DNA of 64,000 bases from DASSQJ01 sp963772645 (lineage in GTDB: Bacteria > Actinomycetota > Actinomycetes > Actinomycetales > Dermatophilaceae). Position 1 is the first letter of the stretch, and each line of letters starts with the position of its first letter. The position numbers were made by a program, and so were the translations under genes. Positions 45,566-54,386 of this stretch are shown in pieces. The stretch covers positions 124,001-188,000 of the forward strand of contig CAVYYD010000007.1 in NCBI GenBank assembly GCA_963772645.1, read 5' to 3'. Under the pieces are notes generated by a model. That model was not told the origin of the DNA, ran no database searches, and worked only from the letters and a program-made list of their open reading frames with translations.

Positions 45566-46894
45566 ATGAGGACATCCACCCGACGCGGGGCCGTGGCCGG
45601 CGCCGTCGCAGCGCTCGTCGCCCTCGCCGGGGCCGCCGCTCCCGGCGTCGCCGTCGCGGACTCGACCGCGCCACCGGCCTACGTCTCCGGCTGGCTCGCG
45701 CTGCGCACCGGCGCCACGAACGACGTCCGGCTCGTCACGAGCACGGGCAGCGTGCTCGCCACGCAGACGCTGAGCACCAACACCTCCTGCGCGATGTCGA
45801 GCAGGGGATCGCAGCTCATGCTGTTCTCCGGCAGCGGAACCGCCTACGTGGGGGTCGGCCTCAACAGCGGCTCGATCGGTGTCCGGGACAAGCAGAACGC
45901 GAACGGGACGTCCTGCTCGGCGGTCGACGCCTCCAACGCCGAGTCACTGACGCTGGCCCTCGGCGGCGGCACGACCGCACTGCGCGGGAACGGACTCCCG
46001 GTCGCGCTCTCGGCCTCCCTGGACGTCGACCTGAAGCAGAACGCCCAGATCCTCGCGGTGGCGTTCCTGGGCGGCGCCCCGGTCGCCCGCTACGAGCTGG
46101 TCAGCGGCTCGACGATCACCTCCCCGGTCGCGATCCCGGCGGGCCTGCCCGGCGCCGACCTGCCCATCGCCGAGACCAGGCAGTGCAACAACCCGTCCGA
46201 CTCGGGGCCCGACGCCGGCGCGCTGAACAACTGCCGCTGGAACCTCAGCCACCCGTCGTGGACCGGTGCGCCCGACACGACCGCGTTCGACACCCTCACG
46301 CTCTACGCCGTGTCGGGCTCGTTCTCGCTCCAGGGTGGATCGGACGGCCAGGTCGACGACCCGGCGGCGCCGATGCCCGGGTACCTCGGCGACGCCCAGT
46401 ACGCCTCCCTCCTCGAGCTCGCCGACGGTGTCGTCGGGTGCGGCGGGACGGCGACCCTGCGGACGTCCTCGGCCGTCCCGACCTCCCAGTGGAAGCGCCT
46501 GGGGGCGACCGGCTCCTGTGCCGCGTACCCCTACGCGAGCAGCACCGGCACGGCCGACGGGCGCCCGTACGCGCACTTCGTCAAGCCGTTCGACACCCCG
46601 ACCGCCCAGGCGCAGGCCGAGTGGTCCACGACGTTCACCTACTCCGGCAAGGTCCCGACCCTCGAGTTCGCGTTCGACCTGCCGGGCGGGACGACCTCGC
46701 CGTGGACGTCGTTGCCGCTGTGCAGCGACGAGGGCGTCACCTATGACCCGACGACGAGCTCGTACACCGGCTGGCTCCTGGACCCCAACGGCAACTACGC
46801 CTGCCTGCTCAACACCCAGACGGCCAACACCAAGGGCACGAAGACCGTCACCTTCACGGCCTTCGTCGTCGGTGACGCCGGGATGCGCTACTGA
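45566..46894 (+). CDS. Secreted protein of unknown function
   Basis: A 442-residue protein with a clear signal peptide (MRTSTRRGAVAGAVAALVAL..., cleavage near VAVA-D). AGGAGG at 45553-45558 fixes the ATG at 45566. The mature part is rich in Ser/Thr/Gly and beta-type sequence. It has about ten cysteines in spaced pairs (TSCAM, TSCSAV, QCNNP, NCRWN, GCGGT, SCAAY, LCSDEG, ACLLN), suggesting disulfides. No catalytic motif or known domain is recognised, and there is no C-terminal anchor, so it is likely released. Its 3' end overlaps the convergent cyclase gene by 7 bases. Confidence 0.7.
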   Translation: MRTSTRRGAVAGAVAALVALAGAAAPGVAVADSTAPPAYVSGWLALRTGATNDVRLVTSTGSVLATQTLSTNTSCAMSSRGSQLMLFSGSGTAYVGVGLNSGSIGVRDKQNANGTSCSAVDASNAESLTLALGGGTTALRGNGLPVALSASLDVDLKQNAQILAVAFLGGAPVARYELVSGSTITSPVAIPAGLPGADLPIAETRQCNNPSDSGPDAGALNNCRWNLSHPSWTGAPDTTAFDTLTLYAVSGSFSLQGGSDGQVDDPAAPMPGYLGDAQYASLLELADGVVGCGGTATLRTSSAVPTSQWKRLGATGSCAAYPYASSTGTADGRPYAHFVKPFDTPTAQAQAEWSTTFTYSGKVPTLEFAFDLPGGTTSPWTSLPLCSDEGVTYDPTTSSYTGWLLDPNGNYACLLNTQTANTKGTKTVTFTAFVVGDAGMRY

Positions 46895-49800
46895 GCCGAG
46901 GCGACGACGTCGCGGGGGTGGGGTCGCGACCCCACCCCCAGCGACGTCAGCAGCCGGTCGGCGTGGGCGGTGGCCCGGTGCGCCGCCTCGTCGTCGCCGA
47001 GGTGGCGCTGGACGCGCGCCCGCACCTTGAGCAGCAGGGCCTCGTCATAGGGCAGGTCCTGCTCGCGCGCCGCGCCGAGGCCGACCCCGACGAGCTCCTC
47101 GGCCTCGGCGAAGCGGCCGAGGCCGAGCAGCGCCCGGGAGCGCTGCAGGCAGGTCCGGGGCAGCGCTGAGCCGGCCTCGTGGTCGGCGGCACGCTCGGCG
47201 GCGCCGATGACCGCGAGGGCCTGGTCCATCCGCCCCTCCCGGATGACGGCGTCGGCCTGGACCAGGGACGCCTCCAGGGCCGTGGTGGCCTTGCCGAGCG
47301 CCAGCAGCCGCTCGGCGACCCCGGCGGCGGTGTCCCGGGCGGCGGCGTGGTCACCGCGGCTGAGCTGGAGCCGGGCGAGCTGGATCTCCCCCTGGGCGAG
47401 GAACGAGACCGCGCCGGAGGCCCGCAGGACGCGCAGGGCGTCGAGGAGGAGGGGTTCGGCCTCGTCGAGGCGCCCCTGGTTGATGAGCAGCTCGGCGAGG
47501 TTCACCCCGGTCTCCGCAGCGCCGAAGTCCTTGCCGACGTCGAGCGCGGCCTGCCGCGCGGTGGCGTACCACTCGGCCGCCTCGGTCCACCTGCCGGCGT
47601 AGTAGGCGATGGTGCCGAGGTTCCCGCGGACGGTCTCCTCCAGGGGGCGCCAGCCCTCCTCGGCGCAGACCTCCAACGCCTCGAGGTGCCGGGCGCCGAG
47701 GCCGGGGACCCCCATCCGGATCTCGACGCTGTCGAGCAGCATGAGGGCGCGGACCAGCCCCAGGCGGTCACCCGCCGCGCGGGCCCCCGCAGCGGCGCGC
47801 TCGCCGAGCTTCAGGGCGTCCCCGAGGCGCTCCTGCTCGGTGCGGACCCGGGCTGCGAGGTTGTCGAGCCGCACGAGGGTGGCGCGTGCCTGGCCGTCGG
47901 CGTCCGCGAGCGCCCGCCTGGCCTGCCCGACCACCCGCATCGCGGTGGTGAGCTCACCGATCCGGGTGTGCACGGTGGCCCGCCGGTCCAGCACCTGGGC
48001 CAGGGCCGGAGGGTCGGTGCGCAGGAGCCGCCCGGCCCGCCGGTAGGCCTCGAGCGACTCCTCGAACATCCCCGCGAGCTCTCGCAGCTCGCCGATGAGC
48101 GACCACAGCTCGGCGCGGTCACGGTCGGTGACCTCGGGGAGCCGCCGGCTCGCGTCGAGGGCGGTCTGGTAGTGGTCGGCGGCGTCGGCGTTCGCGAACG
48201 ACCGCCGGGCCAGAGCGCCCGCCAGCTGGGCGTACCGCCAGGTCCGTGGGGCGTCGCCGGAGCGCTCGAAGTGCAGGGCCAGGGTCGGGGCGTCGGCCTC
48301 CAGGTCGGTGCTCAGGCGCTCGAGGACCTCGCCGGCGGTCTGGTGCAGCCGCGCCCGGAGCCGGTAGGCCAGCCCCTCGTACGCCGCGTCCCGGACCAGG
48401 CTGTTGCGGAACTGGAGCCGCTGCGGCCCGTCGGGCTCGAGGAACGCGATGAGGTCGTCGTAGGTCACCGGGTCGACCTCGAGGCCGTCGGCGTGCAGGG
48501 TGGCGTTGACGACCTCGCGGCGGAAGCTGCGGCCGAGCACGGCCGCGTACCGCAGCACCCGGCGGGACACCGGTGACAGCTGGTCGATCTGCGCGCTCAT
48601 CGCGGCCTGCAGCGACTCCGGCAGCAGGTCGACCGATGCCCCGACCCGGGTCAGGCGGGTGACCTCCTCGACGTAGAGCGGGTTGCCGTCGGCCCGGGCG
48701 ACGATGGCCGCGACCTCGTGCGGACGCAGCGGGGTCGCCTCGGTGGCGGCGTTGACCAGGTGCTCGAGGACCCCCGCGGGCAGCGGGCCGAGGGTGACCC
48801 GGACCCCGTGGTCGGGGTCGAACCCGCCGGCATCGGCGCGCCGGACGCAGACGACCGCCCAGGGCCGGCCGGTGGCGGCCGAGGCCACCCGGGACAGCAG
48901 GGACGACGAGGCGCCGTCCGCCCAGTGCGCCTCCTCGACCACGAGGGCGAACGGCCCGGGGACGAGCCGTTCGACGAGGTCGATGACGACGTCGGCGACC
49001 CGGTCCGCACGGAACTCCGGGTCGATCCGGTCCACCTCGGGGGTGGCGGGCACGGCGACCTGGACGACGTCGGCGACCAGCGGCGCCATCGGCAGCAGGT
49101 CCGGAGCCACCCGCCGCAGCGCCGCGAGGAGCGCGGCGCCCATCCGCTGCGGGGTGTCCCGGTCGATGCCCAGCAGGGCGCGCAGCGGGTCACGCAGGAC
49201 CCGGTAGGTGCTCGTCTGCCCGTAGGGCTCGCCGCGGAGGAACGCCACCCGTGCCCCCCCGCCGGCCGCGCCGATCGCGAGGGCCTCGTGGACGAGCCGG
49301 GACTTCCCCATCCCGGTGGCGCCCTCGACGACGACCACGCCGCCCTCACCGCCCAGGGCGCTGGACAGGGCCTCCACGACCGTCGAGGTCTCCGCCTCCC
49401 TGCCGAGGAAGGGCAGCCGTGCCTCCGCGGTGGCCTGACGGGTCCCGGTCTCCTCGCCCACCTCGTGCACGAGCAGCGGCACCGCCTTGCCCTTCATCGC
49501 GAACGGACCGGCAGGGGTGGCCTGGAAGGTGGTCCGGGAGTGTTCGAGGACGGCGGGGTGGACGTAGATCGTGCCGGCCGGCGCCTTCGACATGATCCGG
49601 GCGGCGGTGTTCGTCGTGTCGCCCATCGCGGAGTACGCCGCGCGCTGCGGGATGCCGAGCTCGGCGGCGAACACGTGGCCCCGGTTCGCCCCCAGCTGGA
49701 CCGGGAAGGGCAGCGTGCTGTCCGCGACCCGCCGCAGGGCGCGCACCATCCGGCCCTCGTCGTCCTCCCGGGTGAAGGGCACCCCCGACCCGAGGAAGAA

Positions 49801-50694
49801 CTTCCCGCCGTCGGTGTCGAGGTCGGTGGCGAGCAGGGTGACGCCCTCGGGTTCCAGGGCCGCCTCGACGGCGCTGACGAGGCGGTCGAGGCGGTCGGCG
49901 AGCTCCTCGACCCCCTCCTCGGCGAGCACCGCGTCGGTGCCGGAGAACCGGACGAAGCCGATCGTGGCGATCCGGTGCTCGGGGTCGGGGGGCCCACCGG
50001 CCAGGTGGGCGCCGAGCTCGTGCGGGAACAGCGTGGCGAGCAGCGCCTCGCCCCCCGGAGCGGGCGTGCCCTCACCCGGGGCGGCGGCGTGCGGCCGGCG
50101 CCTCCGCAGCAGGAGGGCGCCGTCGGCCCGGGGCCGGGTCGACCCCGGCGAGAGGCGGGCGGCGGTGGCGGTCGTCACGACGACCTCGCCCGCCTCGGCG
50201 GCCTTCTCGGCGTCGGCGGTCGCGGACGCCCCGGGGCCCAGGACGAGCAGCTCGCGGGTGGGGGAGCCGACGAGGAAGAGGTGGATGTCCCCGGAGTGGA
50301 CGCCGACCGACATCGAGAGCCGGAGCCGGCCCACCGACGTGGGCACCGTGGCCGACTCCCGCAGCGCGGCCCGCATCTCGACCGCGGCGTCGCAGGCCTG
50401 CTCGGTGTGGTCGGGCCCGCGGAAGAGGAAGAGCAGCGCGTCGCCGCCGAACTTCAGCAGCTCGCCACCGCGGGCGGCGCTGATCCGCAGCATCGGGGAG
50501 AAGACCCGGTTGAGGGTCTCGACGATCTCCTCGGCCCCGATCCGGCCGCGCCGCGAGAGCCGCTCGGTGAGCGCGGTGAAGCCCGAGACGTCGGCGAAGA
50601 CGAGGGTGCCGTCCACGACTCGGCCGCGGGCACCCGGAGCCTCGTCGTCCCAGCGGAGGGCGACGGGAGGGACGTGGCGACGCAGGTCGGTCAC
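46888..50694 (-). CDS. Adenylate/guanylate cyclase-AAA ATPase-TPR regulator
   Basis: A 1,268-residue protein. Residues 28-180 form a class III nucleotidyl cyclase domain with TLVFADVSGFT (metal Asp35), ELLKFGGDALLFLF (Lys81, Asp85). Residues 240-390 form a second cyclase domain in which the first metal Asp is replaced (FVRFSGTD) and which is probably non-catalytic. From about 428 comes an AAA/STAND ATPase: FLGREAE, Walker A GATGMGKS (458-465). The rest is helical TPR-like repeats. No C-terminal LuxR-type helix-turn-helix is seen. The GTG at 50694 is chosen because the frame upstream lies opposite another gene. A cyclic-nucleotide-binding protein is encoded 1.7 kb away. Confidence 0.75.
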   Translation of the reverse strand: MTDLRRHVPPVALRWDDEAPGARGRVVDGTLVFADVSGFTALTERLSRRGRIGAEEIVETLNRVFSPMLRISAARGGELLKFGGDALLFLFRGPDHTEQACDAAVEMRAALRESATVPTSVGRLRLSMSVGVHSGDIHLFLVGSPTRELLVLGPGASATADAEKAAEAGEVVVTTATAARLSPGSTRPRADGALLLRRRRPHAAAPGEGTPAPGGEALLATLFPHELGAHLAGGPPDPEHRIATIGFVRFSGTDAVLAEEGVEELADRLDRLVSAVEAALEPEGVTLLATDLDTDGGKFFLGSGVPFTREDDEGRMVRALRRVADSTLPFPVQLGANRGHVFAAELGIPQRAAYSAMGDTTNTAARIMSKAPAGTIYVHPAVLEHSRTTFQATPAGPFAMKGKAVPLLVHEVGEETGTRQATAEARLPFLGREAETSTVVEALSSALGGEGGVVVVEGATGMGKSRLVHEALAIGAAGGGARVAFLRGEPYGQTSTYRVLRDPLRALLGIDRDTPQRMGAALLAALRRVAPDLLPMAPLVADVVQVAVPATPEVDRIDPEFRADRVADVVIDLVERLVPGPFALVVEEAHWADGASSSLLSRVASAATGRPWAVVCVRRADAGGFDPDHGVRVTLGPLPAGVLEHLVNAATEATPLRPHEVAAIVARADGNPLYVEEVTRLTRVGASVDLLPESLQAAMSAQIDQLSPVSRRVLRYAAVLGRSFRREVVNATLHADGLEVDPVTYDDLIAFLEPDGPQRLQFRNSLVRDAAYEGLAYRLRARLHQTAGEVLERLSTDLEADAPTLALHFERSGDAPRTWRYAQLAGALARRSFANADAADHYQTALDASRRLPEVTDRDRAELWSLIGELRELAGMFEESLEAYRRAGRLLRTDPPALAQVLDRRATVHTRIGELTTAMRVVGQARRALADADGQARATLVRLDNLAARVRTEQERLGDALKLGERAAAGARAAGDRLGLVRALMLLDSVEIRMGVPGLGARHLEALEVCAEEGWRPLEETVRGNLGTIAYYAGRWTEAAEWYATARQAALDVGKDFGAAETGVNLAELLINQGRLDEAEPLLLDALRVLRASGAVSFLAQGEIQLARLQLSRGDHAAARDTAAGVAERLLALGKATTALEASLVQADAVIREGRMDQALAVIGAAERAADHEAGSALPRTCLQRSRALLGLGRFAEAEELVGVGLGAAREQDLPYDEALLLKVRARVQRHLGDDEAAHRATAHADRLLTSLGVGSRPHPRDVVASAQ

Positions 50695-50814
50695 GCGCTC
50701 ACACCGCCTTCCTGCCCGTGCTCGCGGTCGGGCGGGGCCGTGGGTAGTATCCCGCATGCCCGTCGCCGGCCGGCAGCCCCGCCCATCGGCTTCGACATCG
50801 AGCCGGAGGTAGAC

Positions 50815-51624
50815 GTGAGACTGACGTTCCTGGGTGTCCGCGGGTCCACCTGTGCCCCCGGTGCCGAGTTCGTGCGGTACGGGGGGCACACGTCGTGCGT
50901 CGCGGTGACACCCCGCGGCGGCGACCGGCCGACCCTGCTGCTCGACGCCGGCACCGGCATCCGCTCCGCCCCGGCCATGCTCCACGGCGACGCCTTCCGG
51001 GGCACGATCCTCGTCAGCCACCTGCACTGGGACCACGTCCAGGGGCTTCCGTTCTTCCCTGCCGGCGACCGGGCGGACGCGGTCGTCCGGATGTTCGTCC
51101 CGGCCCAGGACGGCCGGTCCGGCCGCGACCTGCTCGCCCAGCTGATGTCCCCGCCGGGCTTCCCCATCGAGCCCGAGGGGCTGATCGGCGAGTGGACCTT
51201 CGAGGCGCTGGAGTCCGGGACCTCGAGCCACGAGGGGTTCACGGTCACCGCGGCCGAGGTCGAGCACAAGGGTGGCCGCACCTTCGGCTACGTCGTCGCC
51301 GAGGGCGGCCGGCGGGTGGGCTACGTCCCGGACCACGCGCCGGCCGTGGGTGTCTCCGAGGAGTTCCTCGCGGCGTTCGACGGGGTCGACGTGCTCGTCC
51401 ACGACGCCCAGTTCCTCGCCTGGGAGCGCCCCCGCGCCCGGGACTACGGGCACGCGACCGTCGACGACGCGGTGCACCTGGCCGAGCGGCTGGACGCCCG
51501 CACGGTGGTGCTGTTCCACCACGGACCGCACCGCACCGACGACGCCCTGGACACGATGGCCGAGGTCGTGCCCACCGACCTGGAGGTCCTGACCGCCCGC
51601 GAGGGGCTGGTCCTCGAGCTCTGA
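50815..51624 (+). CDS. MBL-fold metallo-hydrolase
   Basis: A 269-residue protein with the metallo-beta-lactamase fold. LVSHLHWDHVQGLPFF is the HxHxDH metal site, LLLDAGTGI is the preceding strand, and VLVHDAQF and VVLFHHGPH supply later ligands. The N-terminal TFLGVRGSTCAPG and EFVRYGGHTSCV match the RNase Z/PhnP-like branch, often annotated as cAMP or cyclic phosphodiesterases. The GTG start is fixed by GGAGGT four bases upstream. It is divergent from the cyclase gene across 120 bases, so a role in cyclic-nucleotide turnover is conceivable but unproven. Confidence 0.8.
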   Translation: MRLTFLGVRGSTCAPGAEFVRYGGHTSCVAVTPRGGDRPTLLLDAGTGIRSAPAMLHGDAFRGTILVSHLHWDHVQGLPFFPAGDRADAVVRMFVPAQDGRSGRDLLAQLMSPPGFPIEPEGLIGEWTFEALESGTSSHEGFTVTAAEVEHKGGRTFGYVVAEGGRRVGYVPDHAPAVGVSEEFLAAFDGVDVLVHDAQFLAWERPRARDYGHATVDDAVHLAERLDARTVVLFHHGPHRTDDALDTMAEVVPTDLEVLTAREGLVLEL

Positions 51625-51670
51625 GGCTCCACCGGCCGGGACGCCGGCCCGGGGTGGGCGACGGCCTCCC

Positions 51671-51682
51671 TACACTCCGCTC
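51671..51682 (+). promoter_or_regulatory. Leaderless -10 box of the metallophosphoesterase gene
   Basis: TACACT is followed by 6 bases and the GTG start at 51683. No ribosome site is present, so transcription likely starts at or near the start codon. Confidence 0.45.
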
Positions 51683-52402
51683 GTGCGGATCCTCTCGGTG
51701 GCAGACCTGCACTACCGGCTGCCCCACTACGACTGGCTCGTCGCCGCGGCGGGCGACGTCGACGTCGTCGTGCTGGCCGGCGACCTGGCCGACGTCGTGA
51801 ACCCGGTACCGCTCGAGGTGCAGGCGGTCGTCCTCACGACCTACCTCCACCGGCTCGCCGAGCACGGCCCGGTCGTCGCGGCGTCGGGGAACCACGACCT
51901 CGACGGCCCCGGCTCCACGGGGGAGCAGGTCTCGGGGTGGCTGCGTCGGGTCCGGCACGACGGGGTCCTCACCGACGGCCGCTCGCTCGACGTCGACGGT
52001 GTCCGGTTCACCGCGTGCCCCTGGTGGGACGGGCCGATGACCCGCGAGGAGGTGGGGGCCCAGCTCGCCCAGGCGGCCCACGAGCGCCCGGCCACCTGGG
52101 TGTGGGCCTACCACTCCCCGCCGGCGGGCACGCCGCTGTGCCGGGACCGGCGGCGCGAGTTCCCCGACCACGACCTCGCCGCGTGGATCGAGGAGCACCA
52201 GCCCGACCTCGTCCTCACCGGCCACATCCACCAGGCTCCGTGGGTCGAGGGCGGGTCCTGGCAGGCCCGGCTCGGGCGGACCTGGGTCTTCAACCCCGGC
52301 AAGCAGGTGGGCCCGGTCCCACCGCACGTCACGATCGACACCGTGGCCGGGACGGCGGAGTGGTTCGGGGTCTTCGAGACCCAGAGGGTCGACCTCGGCT
52401 GA
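51683..52402 (+). CDS. Calcineurin-like metallophosphoesterase
   Basis: A 239-residue phosphoesterase. The metal ligands are in ILSVADLHYRLP, VVVLAGDLADV, VVAASGNHDLDG, AYHSPPAG and VLTGHIHQAPW. This is the full five-motif set of the family, which hydrolyses phosphomonoesters or diesters including cyclic nucleotides. The GTG start is probably leaderless. Proximity to a nucleotidyl cyclase, an MBL hydrolase and a cNMP-binding protein makes a signalling role worth testing; specificity is not visible in the sequence. Confidence 0.8.
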   Translation: MRILSVADLHYRLPHYDWLVAAAGDVDVVVLAGDLADVVNPVPLEVQAVVLTTYLHRLAEHGPVVAASGNHDLDGPGSTGEQVSGWLRRVRHDGVLTDGRSLDVDGVRFTACPWWDGPMTREEVGAQLAQAAHERPATWVWAYHSPPAGTPLCRDRRREFPDHDLAAWIEEHQPDLVLTGHIHQAPWVEGGSWQARLGRTWVFNPGKQVGPVPPHVTIDTVAGTAEWFGVFETQRVDLG

Positions 52403-52437
52403 GCCGCCCGGGGGCGGGGGACGTCGGAGGGTGCCGG

Positions 52438-52920
52438 TCAGTGTCCCTCGGGGTCGCGGGCCGAGCCCGGGCTGGCCCGCGGCCCCTGGTGGTGCACGAG
52501 GGTGTCGAGGATCTGGTCGACGAGCCCGAGGTGTCCGCCGAGCCCGGCGAACTGCTGCTTGACGTCGACGAGGTACTGGGTGAGGCCGTCGAGCCGTGCC
52601 GCCGTCATCCGCAGCACCGCGAGCGCCGCACCCGGGCGCTCGGTGAGGAAGGCCTCCGGGTCCTCGACGACCCGGAGGGTGACGTCGACCGCGGCCCGTA
52701 CCGTCGCGGTCGCCGGCTGGGAGAGGACGAACGACAGCTCCCCGAAGACCGCACCGGGGGAGTCGATCCGGGCGAAGGGCGTGCCGTCGCGTTCGACGGT
52801 GACCGCGCCGGACTCCAGGACGAGCAGCTCGGCCGGGCGGCCGCCCTCGTCGATGACGACCTCCCCGGCGCGCAGGCGGCGGACCGGCAGGTCCGAGCAC
52901 AGGGCGAGGAGGTCGGTCAC
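52438..52920 (-). CDS. Cyclic-nucleotide-binding domain protein
   Basis: A 160-residue protein made mostly of one cNMP-binding (CRP/PKA-type) beta-barrel: LRAGEVVIDEGGRPAELLVL, then FARIDSPGAVFGELSFVLSQ, in which GELSF is the phosphate-binding cassette, followed by PATATVRAAVDVTLRVVED. A short helical tail follows and no DNA-binding domain is present. A longer frame upstream looks like shadow sequence. CATAAT (52928-52933) lies 7 bases before GTG 52920 and overlaps ATG 52929, so a leaderless GTG start is preferred. It may sense the product of the nearby cyclase. Confidence 0.7.
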   Translation of the reverse strand: MTDLLALCSDLPVRRLRAGEVVIDEGGRPAELLVLESGAVTVERDGTPFARIDSPGAVFGELSFVLSQPATATVRAAVDVTLRVVEDPEAFLTERPGAALAVLRMTAARLDGLTQYLVDVKQQFAGLGGHLGLVDQILDTLVHHQGPRASPGSARDPEGH

Positions 52921-53049
52921 GCGGCCCATTATGGGCGCGAGGCTGCTCGCCGGGGCCCGGCGTCCCGCCAGCCGGGCGGCCGCCGGTGCGAGGTCGCGGG
53001 GCGTCGCGACCCGGTGTCCGGGACCCGGCCACGGCGTCCACCCGGACGG

Positions 53050-53062
53050 TAGGCTCCGGGCC
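53050..53062 (+). promoter_or_regulatory. Leaderless -10 box of the FUSC-family gene
   Basis: TAGGCT is followed by 7 bases and the ATG at 53063. No ribosome site is visible. Confidence 0.4.
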
Positions 53063-54379
53063 ATGGCGCGGGTCGACCGGGACTCCGGCCGCCGCGGGGT
53101 GCGGGGGACGCTGCGCGGCTGGTCGGCGACGACCCGTGCCGCGGTGCGCTCCCCGGGCCCCGAGCGCACCGACGCCCTGCTCCTGGTCAAGTCGGCCGTG
53201 GCGGCGGTGCTCGCCTGGCAGCTCGCGGTTCGCCTGATGCACAGCGCGACGCCGTTCTACGCCCCGCTCGCCGCCCTCCTCGTCGTCGACAAGACCATCG
53301 TCCGCTCGATCTGGCAGAGCGTCGAGCGCGTCGTCGCGGTCGTCGTCGGGATGAGCGTGGCGTGGCTGGTCGGGACGACCGTCGGCGTCACCTGGTGGTC
53401 GATGGTGCCGGTCATGCTCCTGGCCCTGCTCATCGGGCGGTGGGACCGCCTCGGCGACCACGGGATCCAGGTGCCGGTCATGGTGCTCCTCTCGCTGCTG
53501 ACGGTGCAGTGGGACAACGTCGACTTCACCTTCCTCACGATCGTCGAGACAGTGCTCGGCGGTGCCGTGGGGGTCCTCGTCAACGCCGTGGTCCTCGCGC
53601 CGATGCACCTCACCGCGCCGCGGCGGGCGGTGCTCGGGCTCACCGAACGGGTCCAGGGCCTGCTCGACGACATGGCGGAGGGCCTGCGCGAGGGGTGGGA
53701 CAGCGACCGCGCTCGGGAGTGGCACGCCCGGGCGACCCGGATCGGCGACGCGGTCCCGGAGGTGCTCGAGGCGATCGAGACCGGGCGGGAGAGCACCCGC
53801 CTGAACCCGCGGCACCGGCTGCGTCCGGCCCGGGTCGACTGGGACGGCTACGCGCGTACCGCGGAGGCGGTCCAGCGCACCCAGTGGCCAGTGGCCGGCA
53901 TCGCCCGCACCCTCGCCGACGCGGCCGACGACGCACAGTGGCAGCCGGCGCCGAGTGAGCAGTGGCTCGACGGCTACGCCGGCGTCCTCGAGCACCTCGG
54001 TGCCGCCGGGGCCCGGTTCGGTATCCACCAGGAGGAGGCCGAGCGTGACGTGCAGGAGCACCTCGACGCCGCCCTGCGGGTCCTCGACGAGCTCGGGGAC
54101 CGGGTCCGCGACACCCGGCTCGAGGACCCGCACGCCTGGCCGGCCTACGGCACGCTCCTGCTCGAGGCACGGCGCCTCGCCGACGAGGTCCGCGCCCACA
54201 ACACCGAGGCCTCGGTGCCCACCGACACCGGGCCGCTGCGGATGCCGCTCGCCGAGGGGGTGCCCGCCCTGGGCCAGCTCCAGCAGCAGGTGCCGGTGGC
54301 CCGTGAGCGGCTCCAGCGGGTGGTCCGTCGGGCCCCCGCCGAGGGGTCCGAGCCGGGGCCGGCGCCGCCGGCGCCCTGA
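53063..54379 (+). CDS. FUSC/aromatic-acid-exporter family membrane protein
   Basis: A 438-residue protein. The first half has about five to six membrane helices, including LLLVKSAVAAVLAWQLAV, APLAALLVVDKTIV, VVAVVVGMSVAWLVG, MVPVMLLALLIG and VLGGAVGVLVNAVVLAP. The second half is a soluble helical region with coiled-coil character. The pattern around PLAALLVVDKTIVRSIWQSV fits FUSC/ArAE-type exporters. It is divergent from the cNMP-binding gene. The substrate is unknown. Confidence 0.75.
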   Translation: MARVDRDSGRRGVRGTLRGWSATTRAAVRSPGPERTDALLLVKSAVAAVLAWQLAVRLMHSATPFYAPLAALLVVDKTIVRSIWQSVERVVAVVVGMSVAWLVGTTVGVTWWSMVPVMLLALLIGRWDRLGDHGIQVPVMVLLSLLTVQWDNVDFTFLTIVETVLGGAVGVLVNAVVLAPMHLTAPRRAVLGLTERVQGLLDDMAEGLREGWDSDRAREWHARATRIGDAVPEVLEAIETGRESTRLNPRHRLRPARVDWDGYARTAEAVQRTQWPVAGIARTLADAADDAQWQPAPSEQWLDGYAGVLEHLGAAGARFGIHQEEAERDVQEHLDAALRVLDELGDRVRDTRLEDPHAWPAYGTLLLEARRLADEVRAHNTEASVPTDTGPLRMPLAEGVPALGQLQQQVPVARERLQRVVRRAPAEGSEPGPAPPAP

Positions 54380-54386
54380 GCGGGGT

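Noticed and set aside
50695..51531. A 279-codon N-terminal extension of the cyclase frame
   Set aside because: It is antisense to the MBL-fold gene and carries no cyclase-type sequence; the cyclase begins at about 50,694.
48718..51624. A 968-codon forward frame running into the MBL hydrolase
   Set aside because: The part before 50,815 is the antisense of the cyclase gene with shadow composition; the GGAGGT site and family start place the gene at 50,815.
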